Source of the DNA: Cryptomeria japonica
Taxonomy: Eukaryota; Streptophyta; Pinopsida; Cupressales; Cupressaceae
NCBI RefSeq assembly: GCF_030272615.1
Contig: NC_081405.1
Coordinates: forward strand, 647,282,920-647,346,919
Direction of reading: 5' to 3'
Length of the DNA stretch: 64,000 nucleotides
Shown here: positions 34,381-46,448 of the stretch, in pieces
How the letters are laid out: the number at the start of each line of letters is the position of its first letter
Position numbering within the stretch: position 1 is the first letter of the stretch
The notes under the pieces: model-generated
Databases searched by the model: none
The model's input: the letters and a program-made list of their open reading frames with translations, nothing else
What the model was told of the DNA's origin: nothing
Position numbers and translations under genes: made by a program

Positions 34381-35805
34381 TGCAACATGGTCTATGGTAC
34401 CCAGACCAGAACACAAAAATGTCATAGCTACCAAATGGGTCTTCAAGAATAAGCTAAATGAAGAAGGCATAGTTGTAAGGAAGAAGGCAAGAATTGTATG
34501 CAAAGGATATGCTCATGAGGAGGGAGAATACTATGGAGAAACCTTTTCTCCTGTGGCTAGACTGGAAGGTGTCTGAATGCTACTTGCATTTGTAGCATTT
34601 AAGGGATTTAAGGTTTATCAGATGGATGTGAAGTCTATTTTTTTGAATGGAATCCTAGAAGAGGAAGTGTATATTGAGTAACTGGAAGGGTTTTCCTTAT
34701 TAGAAGATAGTAACATATTGTGTATATTACACAAAGCCCTATATGGATTAAAACAAGCACCTAGGGCATGGTATGAAAGGTTACACTCTCATCTTGTGAA
34801 GATTGGATTTCAGAGAACAAGTGAGGATAGCAACATCTATCTAAAATCTGAAGGTGATCAGATTCTGATCTGTGAAGTATTTGTAGATGACATAATCTAT
34901 GGAGGAGATGATAAAATGAGTCACATTTTTGCAGATCAAATGAAGAAAGAGTTTGAGGTGTCTCTGATTGGAGAGATAAAGTTCTTCATTGGTTTACAAA
35001 TTCAGCAAATGAAAGAGGGTATCTTTATTACCCAGTCCATGTATGTCAAAGAGGTATTGAAGACCTTTGGCATGGAGGAGAGAAAACCGATTGGTGCACC
35101 AATGGTGACTGGCTGTAAACTGACTAATGAAAAGGAGTACTGGTCAATGATCGGTAAGTTACACTATGTGGTGCACAACAGACTAGATATTGCTCTTACA
35201 GTGGGCATAGTAGCTCATTTTCAGAAATGTCCTAGAGAATCCTACTTGGTAGCTGTCAAGAGGATTCTTAGATATCTAAAAGGAACAGTTGACTATGGAT
35301 TGTGGTATCCATATAATGGTGACTATAACCTCAAAGTATATACCAATGCCAATTGGGCAGGTAATGTGGATGATCAGAAGAGAACAACCGGTGGAGCGTT
35401 CTTTCTTGGTGGAAGACTAGTCTCATGGACAAGAAGCAAAGCTATATTTCTCAGTCTACAGCTAAAGAAGAATATGAGGTAGCATTTATGAACCGCACTC
35501 AAGCATTCTGGATGAAACATGTATTGGAAGGTTTCAAAGTACGTGTATCTGAACTGGTGAATATATTTTATGACAACACAAGTGAAATAAGTATTTCCAA
35601 GAATCTAGTATTGCTTTCTATAACTAAGCACATTGAGCTTAAATATCACTTCTTGAGAGAGAAAGTTCAGAATAAGGAGGTTGTACTACAATATGTTTCC
35701 AGTAAGGAGCAGCTAGCAGATATATTCACTAAGCCCTTACCAAAGACTATATTTACCTATTTGAGAGGTGAATTAGGGGTTTTGCCCCTTCATGAAGTTA
35801 GCTAA
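34381..35805 (+). pseudogene. Element C reverse transcriptase and RNase H
   Basis: The RT is recognisable from NVIATKWVFKNKLNEEG, ARIVCKGYAHEEG, YQMDVKSIFLNG, ALYGLKQAPRAWYERL and the catalytic FVDDI. RNase H follows with YTNANWAGNVDDQKRTTGG, in which conserved Asp positions of the family (YTDADWAG) have become Asn, then DIFTKPLP and a stop at 35803-35805. In-frame TGA near 34575 and TAA near 34680 plus a shift near 35440 inactivate it. Asp-to-Asn and Gln- or Arg-to-stop changes are all C-to-T or G-to-A type. Confidence 0.9.
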
Positions 35806-36062
35806 AGTTGTGTGGTCCACATCAGTCAGGTACTACAATGTCAAATCTTTCTAGATTGATGTATTGCAGGATGCTACTCCATAGGGGGAGCAACATAGTG
35901 GGGAATGGAAGTATGTGCCTCCACTTTGGCATTGTTGTCAAAGCATGAGAAGATATCTAATGTATGGGGAGAAGATATTTGATGATGCAAAATACACTAA
36001 TCTATGATGTCTACTGTTGTAATGCTACACTGAGTATTGCCATCAATGCCAAAGGGGGAGAT
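35806..36062 (+). promoter_or_regulatory. Element C 3' untranslated region and polypurine tract
   Basis: TAGGGGGAGCAAC near 35882, a weaker GTATGGGGAGAAG near 35966 and CAAAGGGGGAGAT at 36050-36062. The last abuts the 3' LTR. No coding sequence. Confidence 0.8.
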
Positions 36063-37476
36063 TGTTGGCATATGATGAACCAGCATGTTGATATGATGAT
36101 TTAATGTATGTTTTCATTGATGTCAATAAGTGTAAGTGAACCGGTATGTAGATTGAAAGAAGTTGGTGAACTGGTATGAAGAGGTATGAAGAGATGTAGT
36201 GTCAGCATTTCACTTAGTGTGACTACCAGTTGGTAGTCTGAGCTCTAAGGTTTCCAGTTTGGCAATCTCACTTATGCGATGCAACCGATGGCATTCGGTG
36301 ATGAGTTAGCTAAGAGATGAGGATCGGATCGAGGTGCCACATCAGCTTTATGCATGTGAAGGATTTCCTTGAGGATCTTGCACGAGAATATCGAGTACAT
36401 TAAAAGTCTACCTTGGGAATTAACATTGTTCTTGGCGGTATGAGAAGAAAGTGTGATGAGTTACTGATTCCCATTTGTGGTGAAGGATGGATGATTTAAA
36501 TTTTCTTTGCTATCTGTTTGAAATTGTATTGCTCTATGTAAAGTGTTTGGACGGTCAGGATTGGACTGCTTGTATTGTAAACATAAGATGCTTAGGGTTT
36601 AGGGTTTATGCTACAAACCTAATTGTTGTCTATAAGGTCAATGAGGTTTGTTATTGTAAGTTGTTGGCAAATGTTGTGTGTGTATCTGAGTGATGAGAAA
36701 CTTGCTAGACCAGTAAGACAAAACTACAGAGTGTGATTGCAGAAGTAGAGGAACTAAAAAGGATCTGCCTTGGGATGTAGTGATGTTATCAGATCAGAGT
36801 TTTTACCTATTGTCTTCTAACCATTTCAACAGTTGGAAAATCCCTTTGTCAGGTAGCTTTAACAAGCTTACAGTAAATCCTCTAACTAGGTGACTCAAGA
36901 TCATTGAGTTCTTCAAATCCTCTAGCGGGGTAACCTTTAACAGGGTATATAGCCATCCCTTAACCGAGTGATCTTTAACAGGATCGGTTCCTAGTAGAAC
37001 CTTTTTGTAAAGTCTTTAACCAGACTAGGCTCCTAATAGAGCGAGATTCAAAAGAGTTCAAAAACAAGCTTGTGGGTATTCATCCCGACCATTGTTTTTC
37101 CCATTTGGGTTTCCACATGAAAAAATCGGTGTGTCATGTGTTGTGCATTTTTCATGGGATAATTAAGGGTTCTTTGTTTGAGTGATTATGCATGCAGAGC
37201 TAATAGGTTATGGTATTCTTGGTATACCACATGCATATGTTTATGGGTGAAGTTGTTATCAAGTATTGAATGTATTTGAAGTGTTCAGACTTATCGGTTT
37301 ATGTTGTCTGAAGTCTTACTATGTTTGACTAGTATTGCCATGGTTAAGTTCAATGATGAAGACAACTGGTTGGTATTGCTTTAACTTGATAAGTTGTTGA
37401 GAAAGTTTTTGTCTGTACTGATTCACCCCCCTTCTTAGTACTAGTTAGGGTATCTGTTGTTCAACATTATTCATCA
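36063..37476 (+). mobile_element. 3' LTR of element C (1414 bp)
   Basis: Same order as the 5' LTR, start TGTTGGCATATGATGAAC, end CATTATTCATCA. Telomere-like block at 36592-36608. Scattered substitutions and small indels relative to the 5' LTR. Confidence 0.93.
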
Positions 37477-38580
37477 AAACATATATTATATATGTATGTC
37501 TATACACATGTTTAGTAAATGCTAAGTTTACAAGCATACATTATTATGTCTTCATAACCCATACGACTTTTGTGAAACAAAGAAAAACGGTTTTAGTTCT
37601 ACATAAACTGCACAGGTTATGTAGAACTGTGAATAGTACATTTTGTTTTTCAAAACTCATGCGGGTTATGGAGAACTATGAATATTAATTTTTTTTCTTT
37701 CAAAACCCGTGCGGGTTTTGGCTTGGTAAGAGGGTTGTAAAACGATCGTAAGGATGGCAAGCCCATTTCCCCCCCATTTTTGTCCCTTTACACATTTTTC
37801 ATCTTCCAACATGATTTCTTGACTTTGTCATCATCAGGTTTACAAATGATCAAGTGGGTATCTCTAAAATTACCACCATAATCTCACACATCTTTTTGGT
37901 TTTTTGACTATATAAATTTTTCTATTTTTCACAACATTAGCATAGTACTTTAATTTTCTTTACTAGTGCCTTGACAGTCCTCACAAACATATGTTGGCCA
38001 TTTTTTTAATAACTTTTGATATAATTGACTAAATTCAAAATAAATTACATATTATTGTTCTACACTAGATTCTATACACTTTTAGAAAAATAAGTTTGCA
38101 TTTTCAATTATTTTGATGCAAGTTATGCCCAATGCATGAATAGGTAACAAATTTTCAGGATGTGGTCACTTCAAAAAATCATAAAAAAAATACTCAACAA
38201 AAAATTATAAAAAAAATACACAACTTCTAGACCTCATTCTTACCTATCATCCTACCAAAGAATTTTCAAAAACACTAAATCTAACTATATATTTTGTGTA
38301 GTGCATGAAAACATCTATGTTATGCTTTTCTGAAAAAATCAGGAATAGTTTTTCGTGCATGAGAGGTTTGACCCTCTTAATCTTATCCAATTTTTAAAAA
38401 CTTTAGTATTTTAGAAACCGGATTCAGAGAACTACAATTCTTATTATTTTCTCAAGTCCTAGTTTTTAGTGCATGACCTTCAAATATCTCTTTGAAGTTC
38501 AGGTTTACCTATTTTTCAGAAGAAACAAAAGTGGCCACTTATACCCCCCTTTTTGTTCACCATCTTGGTGCACTTACCCA
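37477..38580. mobile_element. Right part of element B
   Basis: AT-rich non-coding sequence with phrases related to the left part (for example AAAACCCGTGCGGGTTTTGG near 37700 and TTATGTAGAACTG near 37617), ending in the terminal inverted repeat at 38556-38580. Confidence 0.7.
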
Positions 38581-38582
38581 TA

Positions 38583-39657
38583 ATAAAACATCCAACAAAG
38601 CATGAAAACCATAACACAATGATTTTTCACATGGAAACCCAAATGGGAAAAACCATGGTGGGAATTAATACCCACAAAGATCAACTATCTTTAGTATAGA
38701 GATTTGATCAGTTAAGGTCATACAACCATCATGTTAGGGGCATACCCGGTTAAGAGTGTTTTGGTCTGGTTAAGAGCTATACAATAAGGCCTGTTAGGAT
38801 CCATCCCTTTTAGGAGATACCCACATTATTGGGATTTAAAAACACAAGCTAATATGTCACCTAGTTAGAGGATTTCACTTTCGTACATGCTAGGATCCTA
38901 CCACACCCTGTTAGGAGTGACCTTGTTAGAGGATTTTCTTGCTACGACTGTTAGGAAGAAAAAAAGTTCAATTGATATGAAGTTAGCACCTTTGTGCCTT
39001 ATTATATTTTCTTTTTCTCAACTTCTAGCACTGAATAAACATCAAACCCTAACTTCTCCTTCAACCACATGATCAAATTCTCACTCTTGATCCATGAAAT
39101 CATACAACTTACATCTCCTTATAAAGAATGTTATTAGGCTGGTTACAAACCTTGGAACAATTCCCTAGATTCATTGAATCTATTCACCTTTTATATTTTC
39201 TTGCTCATTACAGTTTTCTCATGTCAGCCAAAAAATTCATAACTTAAAAACATAACATAAGTTCACTGGTTACCGATCAAAGTAACTCTTCTTTACCAAT
39301 TCTCTATTCATCCTGACTGTAACTATTCTTTTGATTGTAACTCGCTCAATACACTGAATCTGCTAATGCGGTTTGGAATATAGGTGCATTTTCCTATCTC
39401 CAACACTCTTGTAAAACCACAATGTCTAACTCTTCTCCAATCATCTGTACTGGTCACTTCATCATCACTTTGTTCATGGTTATCGGTTGACAACAACTTA
39501 GCAATTTTGCTATCTAACTGATTCCACTACCGGTTAGGCCATATCAGTTGGTCTAGATGACCTAGATGACTAAACAAAAGATGGTTTCCATCAATGACAA
39601 CACAAATAAAGTCATCATACAACCTATTACAACTATATCATCATCATCAAGCCAACA
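38583..39657 (-). mobile_element. 5' LTR of element A, 5' segment
   Basis: Its minus-strand start is at 39657 (TGTTGGCTTGATGATG). It carries ATGGAAACCCAAATGGGAAA near 38630, the block conserved in the other LTRs, and matches 16632-17250 over its right half. Confidence 0.85.
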
Positions 39658-39659
39658 AG

Positions 39660-39960
39660 AAGCTAATTGATAAGTATAGTTCACCGGGTTTTCATTCCGT
39701 ATTTTCTTTGTCATATATTGATGATGAATTTTGATTTTTCAAAAGTGTTCCTTTTTTATGTACATGATTCTCATATGGAGACATGTTGATGGAGATGGTC
39801 GCCTTACATAAATTTGACACTTGGGATGTTGTGATTTTGCATGAGGGAACAAAGACCATGGTTACAAGTGGGTGTAAGAAAATGTTAAGATCAATATCTA
39901 GTTAGAGAAGTATAAAGTATAAAGTAAATTTTATTCTTATAAGGAGATACTTTCCAGAGA
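39660..39960 (+). pseudogene. Copia reverse transcriptase fragment
   Basis: From about 39795 the plus strand reads MVALHKFDTWDVVILHEGTK, matching the start of the copia RT domain (an 'xALxKNDTWDLVxLPxGxK' pattern). A neighbouring frame then gives GYKWV, the conserved KWV, after a one-base shift. The rest of the gene is missing. The same fragment occurs at 56430-56720. Confidence 0.75.
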
Positions 39961-40079
39961 AAGTCAAATTATGGTATTGCTATCAGGATTCAACTATGTA
40001 GTTTTTTGAGTCAATCTCATTGACTCATGTTTCACGAGTAGTGGTTCAGAAGAACCCATCTCTTATGAGAATGAATGGT

Positions 40080-40735
40080 TCACTTAACACTCATTAAATT
40101 TAGGTGATGCTCACAAAGGTGAAGCATTGAGCCTTCCTAGGAGGTCACCCATCCCAATACTATTCCAACTCAAGCGTGCTTAACCACATAGTTTCCTCCA
40201 AGGTTAAACCCACTTATCTTGCAACCACATTTGTAAAACCTTCAACATGTGTTGTGCCTTATGAACCATTAATTAAAGAGCCCCTTTATCTCATTTATTC
40301 AAAAGTAGGAGATATTTTCCACAAAAAGTCAAATTAGGATGTTGCTATCAAGATTCAATCATGTATTTTTTTGAGTCAAACTCATTTTTATCATTTTTCA
40401 TGAGTATTGGTTCACAACTTTGCATCTCTCATGAGAATATATATTCCACTTAGCACTTGAATTGCATTTACGTGATGCTTATAGAGGTGAAGCATTGGGC
40501 CTTCTTGGAAGGTCACCCACCAAGTACTACTCCAACTCAAGTGTGCTTAACCATAGAGTTTCCTCCAAGGTTAAACCCATTTATAAAACCTTCAATAAGT
40601 GTTGTGCCTTGTGAACCATTCATTAAAGAGCCCCTTTAGCTCCTCTATTGATAAGTAGGAGATTTTCCACAACAAGTCAAATTATGATATTTCTATCAAG
40701 ATTCGGCTATGTAGTTTTTTGAGAAATCAATAGTA
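40080..40735 (-). repeat. Tandem pair of ~368-bp units containing 5S rRNA-derived sequence
   Basis: The minus strand of 40200-40121 and of 40569-40489 resembles the second half of plant 5S rRNA: GGTTAAGC(A/G)(C/T)(A/G)CTTGAGTTGGA, AGTA(T/C)T, GGGTGACCT(C/T)C and a following GGAAG-type stretch. This covers the box A/C internal control region. The first half of 5S is hardly recognisable. Unit spacing is about 368 bp and flanks also repeat (TAAAGAGCCCCTTTA, AGTAGGAGAT, TTTCCACAA). Cassandra-type TRIM retroelements carry 5S-derived sequence in LTRs of about this size; decayed tandem 5S rDNA is the alternative. No primer site is seen between the copies. Confidence 0.7.
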
Positions 40736-43700
40736 AAAAATAATAAAATACTCCACCAAAGTGAGTTCCAAGATGTAATATCCACCCCTTGGACACTAGA
40801 ATTGGTTTTTTCTCATTCACAAGTGGCAACTTAATCAACTGAGCTTCTTCTTCCATCATAGAAATGTTGACTTCTTAATTTCTTTAATCACCTTAATGAT
40901 GTCAAATCTACACCACCACTAATGCTTGCATTTAAAGGTTGTGATCTGTTGAGGTCAAGATCCCTATTAGACCTATATTTAAGCCTCAAGGGTTAAATCT
41001 AAATGACCCTTCCTATGTATCCCATCGAGGGAATTCAGAGGCTTTGTAGTTCGACTAGATTGTTAGAGGGAGTTCATTCTCTCCTCTTGGATAAGATATT
41101 TGATCTCTCTTTAAAACTAGGACTATTTTTCAAATTAGCCCAATCATAATATAGCAATAACCAATTGCCATCAAGTAATGTATAAAGATACACAATTACT
41201 TAAGGGTCTTATGCTTTCATAATTACCAAATCCATAGAGAGTGATTCGCCTACACTTCCCATTAACACATGAGACTAACTCGTACACATCACACATGTGA
41301 TGACTAGCTCTGGCTTATGTCACATACACATAGTGACTAGCTCTAGCATACACCACATAGCAATAGGGACTAGCTCCAATATACATCTCCCATGAATAGT
41401 GACTAGCATCAGTAGGCATCACATACCTAGTGACTAGCATTTACATAGTAAGGAACTGGCATATCCATAGCAACTATCCACCACTTACCCATAGTGCATG
41501 CTAGATAGATGGAATGTTGGTGCATTGTGCACTACACCATGGGACACATTCTTTTGTCTAGTCTTTTGCACCAATGAGAAAGTGTGAACAAAGTTTGATG
41601 TATCCCATGCTACACCGGGTTTCTATCCTCATCCTAACAAGTCAAGTATACCACTCCCACATAAACATATACCCAAATTACCCAAGGTTTGGATCAATTA
41701 TTACCTACCTATTCTTTATTAGAAATTATCTTCCTGCAATCTGTCAGATGGCTAAACAACCATGGACATCCATCACTAACATTTTGTTGGCCCCCATACC
41801 CACATGCTCCTGGCAAAACTTGTCCAATACCCTAGATCTAAGTGGGGTATCCCTCACCTTCATGCAACTAGGCATCTGCTAACTAGGGGGTATGGCTATT
41901 AGTCTACCGACATAGTATGCTTCTTGACTACTATCAATCTCAAGCAGATAAGCTTATCTTATGTAGGCCATGGAATTTCCATCAGTGATCACCTCAGATG
42001 GAGAAGGGTAGCCTATGCATTGAGTGTTACAACCACTACCTATTTCCTCATAGGGCCATTACTCCATCTGTAGTCATAAAAGGCAACACTTGTACATGGC
42101 TTAGCACTATAACTGGAAGAGAGGTTCCTAATTCAAAATAGATAGATCACAATTGAATAATGTAGGAGTATACACAAGTCTTATAGGTCTAGGATTAAAT
42201 TACACAACTGCATAATATCACATGAATCCAATAGGAGATTGCCTCTACACAATAAATAAACAAATTGACCATGAGGTGGTCTACTCTTTTGCTTTATCAA
42301 CTCATCATTAAAAAAAGCATGATTTATATTAAATGAGTTACAATTCTTACTTAATTCTTCCATAATTTTATAATGCCTATTTAGCCTCCTTTGAAGCCTA
42401 CTAAAGAGGAAAGGTTGACAAGTTAGGAACAACCCCAAACCTTGGAGTTATTTCTCCCCTAGACACTACCCCTATGGACTTGAGGTCACCAGGGCATCCT
42501 TCATGCAAGGACCACCTACGTTCACGCTTACAATGGGTCAGGTTCCCATAACCAATATTTTGTTAATGTTTCCCTTCAAATAAAAATAGTTAACAGTAGT
42601 TAAGTAATCATAAGTAAGATCACTTTTTTGCAACCCATACCATAACTCTTCCATCCACATAGGTCATTAACATAAATTTTAACCTCATCCCATTATTCAA
42701 CATGAATATCATTAACCGCTTATAGGTTCCCCTCCTTGACATAGGGATTGGGTTGATCTCTCGAATCTCTTTGTTTGCATAAACTATACTTATTCCTGAA
42801 CCAAGACACCATTCCATAATGAGGACATAAGGGAGAAACTATATCATTGTGACCATAATTACCAAATCCCAAAAGATGTATATCCTAATGTAAGCCCAAG
42901 AAGGTTTAATTGACTAGCTCACAAGAATGAACAATACCAATCAAACAAAATATTATAGAGTTGGGGTCCCTTACTACTCTAACTGAGCATAATTAGTTCC
43001 TAAGTCATACTCAAACATATAGCAACACTATATCCTTTATATCATTGTATGAAGATGTACAGTTAATAATGAGTAATAATATTCTTAATCCTCTAATCTC
43101 ATCTACCTTATAGTGTAATCCACACCCTTATTTTACTCTCATTCATTATATACATAATATTAGCACTTGCCTATTTATGATATTAATGGTCATCAATAAG
43201 ATATTAGGAGATGTCATATCAAATTATTAAATATGGTTATTAACTTCATCTCATCAATTAAATGATATGATCAAACAATAATGTGATACAACTATGGTAC
43301 CTTCCCTTAGTTCACAAGATAGTTAAAATATTATGATTCTTATATTTAGGAGGTCTATGATCATCATGTAGCTATATAAAGTCTAGATATAATCCAAAAC
43401 TTGAACCAAATTACCCAAAAGTGTCAACTGACAACGGTATTAAAATACGAGTACAATATAGTCATAGCCTAGTAATGAAGTCTATTTCTCCTATGTTGTT
43501 AAGTATCCATAAGCTTAACTTGCTCATATCAATGATAGTTAACTTATCATACTCTAATAATATTGATATATATCCTTAGTTTAGTTATTGCTATATATTA
43601 ATCTTTGTAAACCTTATTACCCACTTGTGGCATCAAAGACTTCCAAATGGTGGGTCGACTATCACTTATCCTTATCTAATTTCTATTATATAATAGTATT

Positions 43701-45240
43701 CAGGGACATAGTAGTCCTAAGAGAATATGTACAATTTCTCAAGTTTAATTGAGCAACAAATGGTATGCTTTTAATATGAAGTTTGATTAGTAATAAAAAG
43801 TTATAGTCACTCTTTGATAATCGATTGAAACCAATCATACATCAATTTGCACCCTTGATTATTAATAACAAGCATATCCCATGTAGATGTTAGATTATAT
43901 CCTTTAATAAATATTAACAAGAGATTACCTAAGATTGCATCTACTCCTTTGGTGTATGTGAAGTAAATTAATATAAGCCAAAACTCAAGATAGCATATTC
44001 CTTTTTCCTTCTTAGTGGTAGAATAATTCTACGAAGACAATATATTTAGTTTGAAAGATACCATCTATCTAGACTATGATTGTCCACAAAATACATGCAC
44101 AAAGAATTATATAATACCATGACAGCTATGTTACATTGTATCCTATATTTTCCAACCAATTATACCAGACCTATGTTTGGAAAGTATAAAAATTAAGGTT
44201 TGAAACCAAAGATTGCAGATCAAACACTGTGGAGTGCAATCAAATATAAGACATATAAATGTAAGTCTTAGAATTCAAGAAGTAATAATATGGTCTAGAG
44301 TTTCAATCCAATCTAAAGTGAGGTTAGATGATCAATTCCCAAAAGAAGTTATACTAATAATTCCCCAAGTGAACCCATACCCAAATGCTCAAATCATTTA
44401 ATGGGTGACATTATTGCTGGATCAAAATCAGTTTAGGAATAAGAAATCACACGCTGAGATATATTCATTTAGCTTAGCATCATACTCCACTTCTACAATT
44501 TTGAAGGCGATTCCAAAACAATGAAAGTGAATACAAACCAAAGATCATGCACAAAGACACATACCAACCATTGATTGTATTTATTCACCCATATTGTTCA
44601 CATTACAAATTCTTTTGGGGCAGACTTGAACCCTTAATTTGTCCATGTGTAGCTTTCTTCCTCTATGAGACACAAGAAGATGTGAAGGATGTCACCACTC
44701 TTGAGTTTTCTTTGGGTCAATGCCAAGGATTTATACATATGGATCTTTACTAATACATCATATCCATTAGTAATTCAAATAAAAAATATTGATCCACTTT
44801 TATCAATGACACCCCACATAATTTAAAATATTAGATGTTTTAAAGTCTACCAAATTCCACACGACATCATATTTGGTGCACCTATTAGATTTCAAGGGAA
44901 AACTTATAACGATAAACACAGTCAGAATATTAAAACTAGGTGAAATAATAGTATATGATCATTACACCTAGTTATAACTAAAGGAAATATGGAAGCATTA
45001 CAACGTGGTAAATGAAACATTTGTGTATATAATCATCAGATGTTTGGAGAATGGAAATGCAAAGATTTTACTTAGAGACAAACCAAGTGATAGTGAGTTG
45101 TGATAAGAAAATATTTTTCTAAATCAAAGTGTTCTCCTCCTTAGCAATAATCTTTTTATGACAAGAAATTATCCTCTTTCTACACCTTTAGAATTCTAAG
45201 ATTCAATAGCTTCATCTCATGTGAAACTTGTGCATTGCCT
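40736..45240. other. Long AT-rich stretch, no gene recognised
   Basis: Only short ORFs (up to about 100 codons) without motifs. 41262-41470 has a degenerate short repeat. 42460-42900 and 44540-44760 are slightly GC-richer without recognisable product. No LTR ends, primer sites or polypurine tracts were found. Confidence 0.5.
41262..41470. repeat. Degenerate ~30-bp tandem repeat (GTGACTAGC core)
   Basis: GTGACTAGCTCTAGCATACA-like units with CACATA spacers recur about seven times with many changes. Confidence 0.65.
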
Positions 45241-46448
45241 TTAGGCATTTTATTTGTCCTTTCTTGATGTCATGTAAACACATATGCTTAATTTACTTCT
45301 TATACACATTGGTAATAGGGTCTACAAATCCTCCTCTTCTAGACCTTCCTCTTCCTCATCGATCACTAATATTTTGTCCACAAGGGTGGTAGGAAAATGT
45401 TATCTCCTTTTTTGTTTTGACTTTTACTTGCTTCATCATTCTTCTTTTGGACTTCATCTCTTCCTCCATATGATCATCTGCCATTATTTCTATAGCGACC
45501 TCTTCCTCTCTACTTGATTTCAAATCTTCTATTTAGCTTCTCCTATACCTTTAGGATAAAATAATAAGAATCCTCAATAGTTGTCATCCTAGCTAAAATG
45601 AGCTTCTCTTGAATACTTGGCTTCTACACATCTTATAATAGGATACTTCTCCTTGTTGGCCTCAAATTTCATATTCTAATCAATACCCTCTAGAATTCTT
45701 GACATAGTCAAGGTAGAGAGATCCAATGAAGGACATCCCAACCTTGCAGCTTAAAACATAAACCATGCAAAGCATACTGTTAACAAGGTGCCAGAAACAA
45801 TAGGAGGAACAACTAGTAACAACATAGAACACATGCTTCCAATAACAGTTTGTCGATTCTATCATAATCTAGACTTTAACTATCTAGTCGCAATCCTACC
45901 AGATCATAATCTCACTGGTTCTACATCTTCGCTCAATCTCAAAGCTCTATCCTCAATCTTCTAACTTCCTCCCTCTTCAAGTGATTCATGAGCTTCCATT
46001 TATACCATTTGCAAATAATTACAACTCAATCAAGTCGGCCCAAAGACCAACCAGTTCATGAAACATGCAATGGTAACATGTCGGCTCAAATCATTAAGAA
46101 CAATCTCCAAATCATAAAACGATGCGTGAACTTATGAGAATACCGACCAAGACCCAAAGCAACATCTCCAACGATCCACAAGTCACGGAGATCAACCGCA
46201 ACCCAAAATCATCTTCACTCAACATATAGCCAGGATAACAAGTAAGAACATACCAACCGAGACAATACTAGAATCCACATCTCACCAAAAATAAAGCCAA
46301 ATGCTATGAAACTCAAACATGATAAAGACCACAAACACAAGGGAATAAACCCAAAACCACAATTCTAAACACTGAAACATGAAGAATTTCCACACTCTCA
46401 AACAATACCACTAAAAAATGCCCAATCGGTAAGAACTAGACCATTGCT

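Larger units (their letters stand above)
23370..37476 (+). mobile_element. Element C: complete but inactive Ty1/copia retrotransposon
   Basis: LTRs at 23370-24798 and 36063-37476 start TGTTGGCATATGATGAAC and end ATTCATCA. Flanks AAATA (23365-23369) and AAACA (37477-37481) form a 5-bp duplication with one change. A tRNA-Met primer site (24801-24812) and polypurine tract (36050-36062) sit at the inner LTR edges. Domain order gag, protease, integrase, RT, RNase H is the copia order. The element was later hit by LINE D and solo LTR E. The LTRs differ by roughly one base in ten over their first 140 bases (counted by eye), so it is old. It lies inside element B. Confidence 0.93.
22671..38580. mobile_element. 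Element B: TIR DNA element with TA target duplication, split by copia element C
   Basis: The left end (22671) reads AGGGTAAGTGCACCAAGATG. The right end (38580), read inward on the other strand, is TGGGTAAGTGCACCAAGATG; 24 of the first 25 bases agree and weaker inverted similarity extends to GTGGCCAC about 45 bases in. TA flanks both ends (22669-22670, 38581-38582), and element A's LTR resumes on either side. Excluding C, it is about 1.8 kb and contains no transposase, so it is non-autonomous. The interior holds palindromic phrases such as AAAACCCGTACGGGTT and GTTCTGCATAACCTG. Ends of similar type bound the element at 49755-50971. Confidence 0.75.
16632..39657 (-). mobile_element. Element A: LTR retroelement without pol, carrying gag-like and accessory ORFs (host of nested insertions)
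   Basis: Read on the minus strand: 5' LTR (39657 to 38583 and 22670 to 22551), tRNA-Met primer site (22548-22537), gag-like ORF, accessory ORF, polypurine tract (17268-17251), 3' LTR (17250 to 16632, truncated). The two LTR copies match across TGTTGGCTTGATGATGATGA and the CCACATGATCAAATTCTCAC block (16656 and 39065). Once the later insertions are excluded the internal part is about 5.3 kb and contains no protease, integrase or reverse transcriptase, so it would need enzymes from another element. The copia-type primer site and LTR modules suggest a copia relative. The far end of the 3' LTR is missing, so the target duplication cannot be tested. Confidence 0.8.

Noticed and set aside
40121-40569. 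Functional 5S rRNA genes
   Set aside because: Only about the 3' half is recognisable, with many changes at conserved positions.
42181-44753. Short ORFs of 60-85 codons
   Set aside because: No motif, no coding-like composition, and lengths expected by chance in this much AT-rich DNA.
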